From positions 1-64,000 of the forward strand of contig JAKZZE010000027.1 of NCBI GenBank assembly GCA_024220505.1: DNA of 64,000 nt, read 5' to 3'. Origin of the DNA: Rhizopus arrhizus. Its lineage: Eukaryota; Mucoromycota; Mucoromycetes; Mucorales; Rhizopodaceae. The notes under the pieces were generated by a model. That model saw nothing but the letters and a program-made list of their open reading frames with translations. It did not search any database and was not told the DNA's origin. The translations under genes and the position numbers were made by a program. This document shows, piece after piece, positions 1 through 7,974 of the stretch; position 1 is the stretch's first letter, and every line of letters starts with the position of its first letter.

Positions 1-262
1 AATATATTTAGATAAGTAAAAGTTAAAATGTATATGTCAAGAGAAGTGAAGTAAAATAACATAAAACTTGTCTATTTTATAGACAAAGAAAAATAAAGTT
101 TCATTTTGATATAGTTGATTTCGATATAGGTTTGACATTTCAATATAAGGTTTGATTTCGATATAAAGTTTGATTTTGAAATAAAGTTCAAAAAAGAATA
201 AGGTTCAAAATTAAAATCACAAACCGCAGCCATTGCTGGGTTTTGTTGTAATCTTCGTTACA
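1..262 (-). repeat. 3' LTR (partial) of the Ty3 element
   Basis: These bases match 7509-7789 nearly throughout and end in the same cttcgttaca string, so they are the terminal part of the left LTR (3' LTR in element orientation). The rest of this LTR is outside the window. Small indels in A runs and missing bases in the 18-bp tandem repeats separate it from the right copy, which argues against a very recent insertion. Confidence 0.9.
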
Positions 263-332
263 GATGCCCGCTCAACCGCTTGCTCGTCCTCGGCATTGAG
301 ACTCTTCCCCAGTCATCCAGTTTTCTATTTTT

Positions 333-1016
333 TTATACAATTTTTATGAATCGTGCATCATTCAACACAACCGAGTGCCTCGTTCCAGCTGCAACATAGA
401 GTTGTATACATCTTTCATTGTTCCTTGGCTGTTCAACTTGATGTGGCTCCAATCCACTATTGTTGTTTGCCAGTCTATTTAGTACCTGTTCTCGGATATG
501 TTCAAATTTTTCTTGTTCCTTCTGGTAGTGTTGTGACAATTCAAATTCTTCTTTGATGTTTTCTTCATAGAGAAACCAATGGGTTTCATGTCGGGCGTTT
601 CCCAAGACCAGTTCTCAAGTTCAGTAAGTATATCCTCATTATAATTTACTCCATACTCAATAGGCTTTTCATGTTTCTCTGGATTGGCAATCATATCCTC
701 GAATTCTTCTTTGTCCACTTCTTGCTGGAATTTTCAATACCAGTTTATCAATATAGTCCTTTTTGGTTATAGCCTCTTCTCCAATAAAGAACTCGAAGTT
801 CTTTAAGCCCTCTTCATTCTCCATGAAGCTAATATACATCTCCAAACCTTCTCTAAGACCATCTGCCCTTTTTGCAACATACAAAGTCTTGAAGTAGACT
901 TGTAATAACCATTTGATATAATCAGCGGCATTGCCGTGCCTTCCTTCTTGAATGTCTCTGGCCATTTTTTCGACAGTAATCTTGGCTTGTTCTCTGAGAT
1001 ATTGTGTTTGGTCCAT
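333..1016 (-). pseudogene. extra ORF between integrase and 3' LTR, frameshifted
   Basis: Three overlapping minus-strand frames (1016-669, 718-479, 605-333) read as one charged, largely helical protein of roughly 220 residues. Two frame changes break it, near 725 and near 600. The first part starts MDQTQYLREQAKITVEKMAR; the last ends in a Gln/Asn-rich then hydrophobic tail. I recognise no family. Its place downstream of pol and upstream of the 3' LTR is that of an accessory or env-like ORF, but there is no signal peptide and no membrane segment, so an env role is not supported. Confidence 0.55.
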
Positions 1017-1113
1017 TCCTTGATAGTAATGCTTGCTATTATATTATTTTTTTTTGTTGATAATAGGTCGATATATATATATTGTTGAAAAACTGTTGTG
1101 TAACTTTTTGTTT

Positions 1114-1185
<72 letters not shown>

Positions 1186-1189
<4 letters not shown>

Positions 1190-1428
1190 TGAAACAATTC
1201 ATTCGTTTCCTTGTCCAAAACCAACCTTGAAACATTTCTCTCGTTTTCAGCGTTCCACATTGTATTTGGTATAACGTATGGTTTCAGTCTATTCCCATGA
1301 ACTCTTCTTATCCGAGTATCGTTTGGATTCGTATTTTTTATGTGATAAGTTCCTTTTCCTAAATTATTTTGAATGATGTAAGGGCCTTCCCATTTGTCTT
1401 GTAGCTTTCCAGACCAAGATGTAGACAT
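1186..1428 (-). pseudogene. integrase C-terminal domain, out of frame
   Basis: The 80-residue frame carries the SH3-like integrase C-terminal pattern (W-E-G-P-Y-I-I, then K-G-T-Y-H-I, then R-V-H-G-N-R-L-K-P). In an intact Ty3 pol this follows the catalytic core directly; here it lies one frame away from the 1508-2509 ORF. It ends two bases before a 68-base T run on the plus strand (poly-A in element sense). Confidence 0.8.
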
Positions 1429-1507
1429 GTAATCTTGTACAGGAGAACCATATCACCGAGTCTGAAAGGGGGCTTCAGTTCTTTTCGTTCATCTAAGATC
1501 TTGTTCT

Positions 1508-2509
1508 CTATAGCTTTCTTTGAGCAGCCTGAGTTTGCTTAATGGCCTGTGCTGATTGCTCACGTACCCAATTAAGATTATGAATTTGGTGAGTGGTCCT
1601 GTGCCATAACACTGTTTCAAATTTGTGAGAGCTTTTCTCAAATATTCGGTTGTCTATATCAAACGGCGTTTTTGGTTCATAGCCATACATTAAGCAAAAT
1701 GGCGACTGTTTTGTCGTAGCTTGCTTAATTGAACGATATGCAAATAAGGTAGCTGGTAGATAGAGATCCCAGTCTTCTTTTTCAGTGTCTGATCGTTTTT
1801 GTAGAATTTGACCAAGTGTTCGATTGAATCGTTCAATCAGGCCATTACTTTGTGGGTTGTACGGTGTTGTAGTCTTGTGAATAATAGAATAAGCTTGGCA
1901 AACTTTGCGTACCAAACCACTTAAGAAAGGTTTTCCGTTATCAGTAACCATGATGGTTGGACATCCATGTCTGCAAATAATATCTTCGTATAGAAATAGA
2001 GCAATCTCTGAAGAAGTCTGAAATCGTAACGGTCTTGCTTCAACATATTTTGTGAGGTAATCAATTGCTGCGACAATATAGCGGTGTCCTGATCTTGAGG
2101 TTTGTACATGTTTCACGTCCAATGCTACTCTATCAAAAGGTTTTATGGAAACGGGAACTGGATAAAGTTCTTCTTTCAATGATTTTTTCCCAAATACTTG
2201 ACATCTAGAACACGTTTTGACGTATTCAAAAATATCCTTCGCCATGTTGTCCCAATAGTACCGAGTTGCAATTTTATGTAAGGTATTATTGTATGCTAAG
2301 TGTCCACCTAGAGGATGTTGATGATACGCATCCATCATTTCTTGGGCTTCTTGCTTGTTGAGAACCTTTCGTATGGTTCCATTTTCCGTATTGTATCTAT
2401 ATAATGTGTCTTTGTACAAAGTGAAATTAGGGGATTCCCTAATGAGGAATTTTTGTAAGCTTCTTGTTTCATCTTCTGGAATTTGCATAGTTTGCAAATA
2501 TGTTGCCAT
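1508..2509 (-). CDS. Ty3/gypsy integrase (N-terminal and catalytic part)
   Basis: The 333-aa ORF has an HHCC zinc-binding module (His pair near residues 64-70, Cys pair near 101-104 in a TCSRCQ context). The rve catalytic core follows, with LDVKHV, VTDNGKPF and NGLIERFNRT supplying a DD35E triad (35 residues between the last D and E). The frame runs into a stop at 1508 after a Gln/Ala stretch; the C-terminal domain continues in a different frame (next entry), so this integrase is broken. Confidence 0.9.
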   Translation of the reverse strand: MATYLQTMQIPEDETRSLQKFLIRESPNFTLYKDTLYRYNTENGTIRKVLNKQEAQEMMDAYHQHPLGGHLAYNNTLHKIATRYYWDNMAKDIFEYVKTCSRCQVFGKKSLKEELYPVPVSIKPFDRVALDVKHVQTSRSGHRYIVAAIDYLTKYVEARPLRFQTSSEIALFLYEDIICRHGCPTIMVTDNGKPFLSGLVRKVCQAYSIIHKTTTPYNPQSNGLIERFNRTLGQILQKRSDTEKEDWDLYLPATLFAYRSIKQATTKQSPFCLMYGYEPKTPFDIDNRIFEKSSHKFETVLWHRTTHQIHNLNWVREQSAQAIKQTQAAQRKL

Positions 2510-2630
2510 CTGATCGATTTTTTCGTTGTTCCATTTTTGATATATTATTATTTTGTGTTACTGTTTTGAATTTTTGCAATCTTATTGTTTCAGGATTCTT
2601 TTTGTTGATGTGGAAATTTTTTTTTTCTGC

Positions 2631-4895
2631 TTAATTTGGTTTTGTACTGTTTTTAATGAATTTTTCTGGATTATTTATTTCAACTACCCCTCCCTGCCTC
2701 CATGTAGTTTGATAAAAATATAAAGTTGATAATATATACACGTTGTTAATTAATTGTAAATGTTGAGTTTTTCTAGTATCCAGTCGAGATAAAAAGTCGG
2801 CGCTTTCGTTGACTCTTCCAGGTCGATACTTCACCTCGAATTCATATTCTGATAAGATAGTAATCCATCTGGCGATTATTCCAGTGGGGTTTGGCGTCTT
2901 TAGTAACCCATTTAGAGCCGAGTGATCAGTAAGCACTGTGAACTTTTTTCCAAGTAGATAGGGACGGAATAATTTTACTGCCCATATGACTGCCAAACAT
3001 TCTAATTTAGTGGGAGCGTAATTCGATTCAGTTGACTTGAGGCCTCGACTTGCATAGACAATTGGGTGTTCATGACCATTTTCATCCAATTGAGTCAATA
3101 TAGCACCAAGTCCTAATTTGGATGCGTCGGTTACTAGTATAAATGGTTTGTTGAAGTCAGGTCTTGACAAGATAGGTGCAGTAGTAAGTAATTTCTTTAA
3201 TGTTTCAAATGATTCAGTAGTCAAGCTTGTCCAAGGGATTTTCTTTGTGGTTTTCGTTTGATCATGCAAAGGTCTTGCAATAGCAGCAAAGTTTTTAATA
3301 AAACGTCTGTAATAGGATGCTATTCCGAGGAATCCTCGAACTTGTTTAATTGTTCTGGGTTGTGGATATTCAGCTATTTTTTGAATTTTACTGGGGTCTG
3401 TTTGCAATCCTTCTTTCGTAACGATATATCCAAGAAATTTAAGATGGTCCTTGAAGAAGAAACACTTTTCTGGATTTAATTTGAGATTCGCTATTTGGAT
3501 GCATTGAAACACTTGTTCTAAATGTTGCAAATGATCTTGATGATTGAGAGAATATACGTTTAGGTCGTCAATGTAAGCGACTAAACACTTGTTGATAAGT
3601 GGCCGAAAACATAAATCTATTAATCGTTGAAAAGTTGCTGGGGAATTTACAAGACCCATTGGCAGTGTGTTATAATGATACGTGCCAAACTTTGTCGTGA
3701 AAGCTGTTAGTTCTTTACTGTCTTCTTCCAGGGGAACTTGATGAAATCCAGCTCGCATATCCAAAGCTGAGAAAACTTTTGCCTTGCCTAATGTATCCAG
3801 CAAATCATCAATGCGAGGTAAGGGATAGGCGTCTTTCTTTGTAACTGAATTTAGCTTTCTATAATCTATCACCATTCTGTATTCGCCATTCTTCTTTTTT
3901 ACTAATATCACAGGGGCTGCCCAGGGGCTATTTGATGGAGCAATTACACCCAACTTGCAATACTTATCTAATTCTTTTTGCAGATGCTCAGTCTCGATAG
4001 GACTCATGCGATAAGGTCGATGACTTATAGGCATAGTATCTTCTTTTATCGTTATCTTATGCTTTATCAAGTTTGTGTATCCGATGGTGTTATTGTCCCA
4101 ATCAAATATATTCTCGTACTTCTTTAGTAACTTCTGTAAGCATTGTTTGATATCTTGATTTATTTCTCCGATTTCAAGTTTCGTATATTTGTCTGGTTCT
4201 AGCAGCGTGTCTTCTTCATTTTTTTCTTTATTATTTGATTCAGACATTTCCATCACACACAAGTGAGGGTTCATGTCAACATTATATGCTTGTACTATGG
4301 AATCTTCCTCTGGATTGATCTTTTCAATGATGCCGATTTCTTCATCAGGGTCCAATAGTATATCTTTTGATGATCGATTGTATATTCGAATTTCTATACT
4401 TTTACGATTTGTGACCAGGTTTAAACAAGAGTCAAAATATCCCATGGCATCCATTATTTTAGGATTCGTTATTTCCAAATTGTATATTATATCCTTCCTT
4501 TCGTTCTCCAACTTTCTGACCCATATTGTTTTTGAAGTATTTGATGCTATAGTTAATCCATGTGGAGGAGCTTTTAGTAGCATGTCATTTCCTTGACTTA
4601 ATACTTTTATGTCGTCTTCTTTATCATTTTCCAATAATAGAAGCGATTCGTCTTCTTCATCTTCTAATTCTTCTTCTGCCGATTCCTCTGAGCTGTCTTC
4701 AGATTCTTCGTCTTGATCTGTGCTATCGTCATCATCTTGTATTTCAGCTTCAAAGCGTACATGTTTGGTTTCCTTTGAGTTTGTTAGGCTGATAGGATGT
4801 TCATACTTCTGAGTGTAGCTTGAGACCTTTGGCAGTGTCGTATTTTTTCTTAAGAAGGATATTTCTAATTCGGCTTTCTTGTTTTTATATGTCAC
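2631..4895 (-). CDS. Ty3/gypsy reverse transcriptase-RNase H segment of pol
   Basis: The 754-aa ORF holds an acidic linker (residues ~45-95), then a full RT domain with the MVIDYRKLN, LDMRAGFHQV and YIDD (near residue 440) motifs. It continues into an RNase H domain starting with VTDASKLGLG (near 586) and including TDHSALNGLL and the final SADFLSR. All catalytic carboxylates expected for RT (D, DD) and RNase H (D, E, D) are present. The upstream boundary is a frame change from the protease, not a natural start. The ORF ends in a run of unrelated residues before the integrase, which lies in a third frame. Confidence 0.92.
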   Translation of the reverse strand: MTYKNKKAELEISFLRKNTTLPKVSSYTQKYEHPISLTNSKETKHVRFEAEIQDDDDSTDQDEESEDSSEESAEEELEDEEDESLLLLENDKEDDIKVLSQGNDMLLKAPPHGLTIASNTSKTIWVRKLENERKDIIYNLEITNPKIMDAMGYFDSCLNLVTNRKSIEIRIYNRSSKDILLDPDEEIGIIEKINPEEDSIVQAYNVDMNPHLCVMEMSESNNKEKNEEDTLLEPDKYTKLEIGEINQDIKQCLQKLLKKYENIFDWDNNTIGYTNLIKHKITIKEDTMPISHRPYRMSPIETEHLQKELDKYCKLGVIAPSNSPWAAPVILVKKKNGEYRMVIDYRKLNSVTKKDAYPLPRIDDLLDTLGKAKVFSALDMRAGFHQVPLEEDSKELTAFTTKFGTYHYNTLPMGLVNSPATFQRLIDLCFRPLINKCLVAYIDDLNVYSLNHQDHLQHLEQVFQCIQIANLKLNPEKCFFFKDHLKFLGYIVTKEGLQTDPSKIQKIAEYPQPRTIKQVRGFLGIASYYRRFIKNFAAIARPLHDQTKTTKKIPWTSLTTESFETLKKLLTTAPILSRPDFNKPFILVTDASKLGLGAILTQLDENGHEHPIVYASRGLKSTESNYAPTKLECLAVIWAVKLFRPYLLGKKFTVLTDHSALNGLLKTPNPTGIIARWITILSEYEFEVKYRPGRVNESADFLSRLDTRKTQHLQLINNVYILSTLYFYQTTWRQGGVVEINNPEKFIKNSTKPN

Positions 4896-4897
4896 CT

Positions 4898-5524
4898 TTA
4901 ATGTTGAACTATTGAAGTCAATTTGGCTTTTGCTCTATTTAACCAATTGTTTCCAATGATAAGTGGATTTGGACAAGAGGGTAAGACTTCTACTGTGCAT
5001 GGAATGATCATGTTGTCCTTGACACATATAGGTACGTCATATATAATTCCTAAAGCAGGCTGTTTGGTTCCATTTCCTAAGGTGAATATACTTTCAGAGG
5101 CAGCATCAATATATAAACCAAGTGTGTCAGCGAGAGCTTTAGACATGCATGTTTTTGCTGCACCACAATCAATCAAGGTCTTGATAGATTTGTCTCCAAT
5201 ACTAACTTTAGAATATACTGCTGTGGTATTTATATCCTCTTCTTCTATAACTGCCATAGTTTCTTCCGGATTGGTGACTTCAACAGGGATTCGTATGGGA
5301 CGGCAAGCTGCGGCCATATTTCTTCGTAACTTAGGTGCTGCAACCATAAGGTCTCCAACAGTTATATCTGCTTTCTTATTTAAGACGTCCGACACAATGT
5401 CATAATTTAATGGAGGTGCCTTCGTTTTTCTTTTTGGTTTCTTGACCGTTCTGCTAGTTTGCATTATTCGTTCTGTTTCCATAGCTTCGGGTTGACGTGT
5501 GACAACAGGCTGATGTGAAACCAA
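4898..5524 (-). CDS. Ty3/gypsy aspartic protease segment of pol
   Basis: The C-terminal ~110 residues form a retropepsin-like fold signature: a LIDCGAAKT active-site motif (D-C-G-A, where D-S/T-G-A is usual) and a distal IIGNNWLNRAKAKL segment. The open frame continues upstream without a Met to about 5850, so it is probably expressed by a -1 frameshift from gag rather than from the Met at 5524. The upstream part is Lys/Arg/Gln/Pro-rich linker. It stops at 4898 in the middle of the normal protease-to-RT connection; the RT frame reads on in -1, so an indel has split pol here. Confidence 0.8.
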   Translation of the reverse strand: MVSHQPVVTRQPEAMETERIMQTSRTVKKPKRKTKAPPLNYDIVSDVLNKKADITVGDLMVAAPKLRRNMAAACRPIRIPVEVTNPEETMAVIEEEDINTTAVYSKVSIGDKSIKTLIDCGAAKTCMSKALADTLGLYIDAASESIFTLGNGTKQPALGIIYDVPICVKDNMIIPCTVEVLPSCPNPLIIGNNWLNRAKAKLTSIVQH

Positions 5525-5847
5525 TGGTTGTTGTGTGATTATGGGTTGATGCGTAATGATAGGTTGTGTAGTAGTAACATCATTTAATTTACCCTTGGCT
5601 TTTGTGGTTGATCTCCTAACTCTTTCTCGTGTGCCTTTGCTTGGTTTTTCGTATGGAATGCTTGTAGTGACTTCAGGTGGGTACTCTGGTCTTACAGCTG
5701 CATATAAATCGTGTGTAAAGGGTGGTGAATAAGTTTCGCTTTGAGTGAGGAGCGCATTGAGATTGTGGGGTTGATTATTAATGGTTTTGTTATATTTTTG
5801 GTTATTCGATTGACCATTACTTTCATTTTTGAAAGCAACCGAACCAA

Positions 5848-7083
5848 CTAGTTTTTTGACTGGTTAGGTTGTTGTGTTTGAGGCTGTTGCGGGAGCGTTC
5901 TGTTATATTGCGGACGGTAAGTTTGATTATTAAAGTTATTTCTGTTTCGTCCTTGATTGCTATAGTCTTGTCTTCCGTAATTATTATCATTACGTTGGTA
6001 ATCATTGTTATTATAAATATTATTATTGTAGTCGTTATTATTGTGACCATTATTGTTGTAATCGTTATTGTTATTTTGGTGTTGATTCTGATAATTATCA
6101 TTGTAGCGATTACGACGATTGTAATTTCTAACAGAGCTTTGATACTGCTGTTGATTACCCAATTCATTTCGGATGGTTTGTTGAATAAGATTGACCAGAT
6201 CCTGTTGATGATTATGTTGACTAGGACATGTTCCATTGTTCCTTTGAACTTGATGAGGATAACTTTGGGCATGATAATTATTACGAGTGATCTCCAATGT
6301 TGATAGTTGGTTAGGACCAGTTACAATTTGAGGGTTAGGCATTACAGTGTTAACCATTCCGTAAGGATGTAAGTTAGAGATTGGGATTACTTGAGAAGGC
6401 CTTTCGTTTGCATCAATCAACTCTATATTATGATCATTTGATGGGTATCTCTGATGATAAACACCATCGTCATGATATATGAGAGCGTTGTTTACATTTC
6501 TTGGTATGAATGGGTTGTCGACCATTGCGATCTTGCGTGGACGATTTGCGTTCCACCATCCTTCTGCGTGGTTTAACCAATCTTGAAATGTTCTAGCACT
6601 GCTTTGTATACAAAATTGTTTGATATCTCTTAATAAACCTGCGCGAAAGCGGCTTTCGATTACGGCTTCACTAGTAATGTTGGCCAAATCAGCGGCTTCA
6701 CGTAATCTTGAAAGGAATATTTGAGGATGTTCTTGATCTCCTTGGATCATATCATTGAATTCCAATTCATAATTCTGAATTAATTCAGGAGTAATATAGT
6801 GACTTTTCAAATGTTCCATAGCTTCATCGTAAGTCACTTGAGGATGATTCTTGAGTATAGTTTTTTCAAAGTAGATTTTAGCAGCTCTACGTAATTGAGA
6901 TTTGAGGATAGCGAGTTTGCGGTTGTCACTATGTGTGTTGCTGAGTACAAGGTAGGAATCCAGTAGCTCTTGAAAATGACGGAAGTCTTCGCCTTCATAG
7001 CCATAGAATTCGATTAATTTAGGACGATATCCTTGAATTTGGTTGCTGTTTTGCACCAACGCGATAGGTTCTGTTGTTGCCAT
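5848..7083 (-). CDS. gag: Ty3/gypsy gag polyprotein
   Basis: The 411-aa ORF has a retrotransposon gag (capsid-type) domain over roughly residues 20-190, with the usual pattern of short charged helices ending near a WLNHAEGWW segment. The C-terminal third is extremely rich in Asn, Gln, Tyr and Arg and ends in a Pro/Gln tail. No CX2CX4HX4C zinc knuckle is visible, which most Ty3 gags have; RNA binding may rest on the Arg/Asn-rich tail. The ATG at 7083 lies about 120 bp inside the primer-binding site, a normal leader length. The frame is intact, unlike pol. Confidence 0.85.
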   Translation of the reverse strand: MATTEPIALVQNSNQIQGYRPKLIEFYGYEGEDFRHFQELLDSYLVLSNTHSDNRKLAILKSQLRRAAKIYFEKTILKNHPQVTYDEAMEHLKSHYITPELIQNYELEFNDMIQGDQEHPQIFLSRLREAADLANITSEAVIESRFRAGLLRDIKQFCIQSSARTFQDWLNHAEGWWNANRPRKIAMVDNPFIPRNVNNALIYHDDGVYHQRYPSNDHNIELIDANERPSQVIPISNLHPYGMVNTVMPNPQIVTGPNQLSTLEITRNNYHAQSYPHQVQRNNGTCPSQHNHQQDLVNLIQQTIRNELGNQQQYQSSVRNYNRRNRYNDNYQNQHQNNNNDYNNNGHNNNDYNNNIYNNNDYQRNDNNYGRQDYSNQGRNRNNFNNQTYRPQYNRTLPQQPQTQQPNQSKN

Positions 7084-7203
7084 TGTTGATAGTAAATGTT
7101 TTGATATTGTTGATTCGATTTTGAGTAAGTTCTTTCGATTAGTTTGATAGATTTCTTGATTTGATTTAATTTCTTGATTTAATTCGATTTATTGATTTAA
7201 TTC

Positions 7204-7221
7204 CCTCGTAGTGACCACCAA
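7204..7221 (-). other. putative primer-binding site
   Basis: On the minus strand, immediately inside the 5' LTR, the sequence reads TGGTGGTCACTACGAGGG. The TGG start and its position within 1-2 bases of the LTR edge are what a tRNA primer-binding site needs. The donor tRNA was not identified: no tRNA with the complementary 3' end is visible in this window. Confidence 0.5.
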
Positions 7222-7222
7222 A

Positions 7223-7789
7223 TGTAATTTTTTTGTTGCTTCAATGGCTTGTAAGAATTAACGGTTTTGAAATAGAGTAAAGTTGACGAAAGTGAATAAA
7301 AAAAATAAGAGTTGGGTAAAGTATTGGTATTAAATTCGTTTGTAAGTGACCACCAGATCTTGTTAAGTAGATCAAACTTGCTTGTAATAAGGTAACTTGA
7401 TAAGAGTTTTAAGAATGTTTACAATGAAGATAATTGACTTCAAGGGACTTGTCTTGCTTGTATTTTAAGAGTATTATACCAAAAGATTCAGGGATAAAGA
7501 TACTTGATTTATTGGATAAAATATATTTAAGATAAGTAAAGTTAAAATATATATGTCAAGAGAAGTGAAGTAAAATAAAAATAAAAACTTGTCTATTTTA
7601 TAGACAAAGAAAAATAAAGTTTCATTTTGATATAAGGTTTGATTTCGATATAAGGTTTGATTTCAATATAAGGTTTGATTTCGATATAAAGTTTGATTTT
7701 GAAATAAAGTTCAAAAAAAGAATAAGGTTCAAAATTAAAAATCACAAACCGCAGCCATTGCTGGTGTTTATGTTGTAATCTTCGTTACA
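7223..7789 (-). repeat. 5' LTR of the Ty3 element, about 567 bp
   Basis: The LTR starts tgtaattttt just after the putative primer-binding site and ends ttaca at 7789, giving TG...CA ends. Only its last ~280 bp can be compared with the left LTR. It holds four tandem copies of an 18-bp unit (gatataaggtttgatttc and variants) at 7629-7700. As the 5' LTR it should carry the promoter for the minus-strand element transcript. Confidence 0.85.
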
Positions 7790-7867
7790 GCACTAACATT
7801 GTAACTTGCTTCATCACAACAGTAACGCTTGCAGAAAAAAGGCAAAACTATTATCCACATAACCATG

Positions 7868-7873
7868 AAAAAA
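7868..7873 (-). terminator. RNA polymerase III T-run terminator of tRNA-Lys
   Basis: A run of six T on the minus strand lies 30 nt past the tRNA 3' end, the right place and length for Pol III termination. Confidence 0.6.
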
Positions 7874-7902
7874 TTTTAGCCCCTTATGCCGGGACGATGA
7901 CA

Positions 7903-7974
7903 GCCCGACGGGGGGGTCGAACCCCCAACCTTGAGATTAAGAGTCTCACGCTCTACCGATTGAGCTAGCCGGGC
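7903..7974 (-). tRNA. tRNA-Lys (CTT anticodon)
   Basis: The minus strand folds into a complete 72-nt cloverleaf. The acceptor GCCCGGC pairs with GTCGGGC (one G-T), the D stem is GCTC/GAGC, the anticodon stem TGAGA/TCTCA holds the loop CTCTTAA with anticodon CTT, and the T arm is GGGGG/CCCCC around TTCGACC. No intron. CCA is not encoded, as expected in a eukaryote. The 3' end lies 114 bp from the LTR retrotransposon. Confidence 0.95.

Larger units (their letters stand above)
1..7789 (-). mobile_element. Ty3/gypsy LTR retrotransposon, left end outside the window
   Basis: A nearly complete Ty3/gypsy-type element lies on the minus strand. The gene order is gag (right), protease, reverse transcriptase-RNase H, integrase, then an extra ORF before the 3' LTR. 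Two related LTR sequences bound it; the left one is cut by the window edge. The last ~262 bp of both LTRs align closely but with several substitutions and small indels. The pol reading frame is broken at protease/RT, RT/integrase and inside the integrase, so this copy looks inactive. Gag to protease is a -1 step. The sequence right of 7789 (gcact) could be the target-site copy, but its partner lies outside the window. Confidence 0.92.

Noticed and set aside
333..1016. Env-like glycoprotein interpretation of the extra Ty3 ORF
   Set aside because: No signal peptide, membrane segment or Cys pattern.
1033..1230. Poly-Phe ORF on the plus strand
   Set aside because: Translation of the 68-base T-run.
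4923..5405. 160-codon plus-strand ORF
   Set aside because: Antisense shadow of the Ty3 protease frame, with hydrophobic, non-conserved content.
5823..6303. Long Ile/Thr- or Val/Ile-rich ORFs on both strands
   Set aside because: Off-frame readings of the Asn-codon-rich gag tail.
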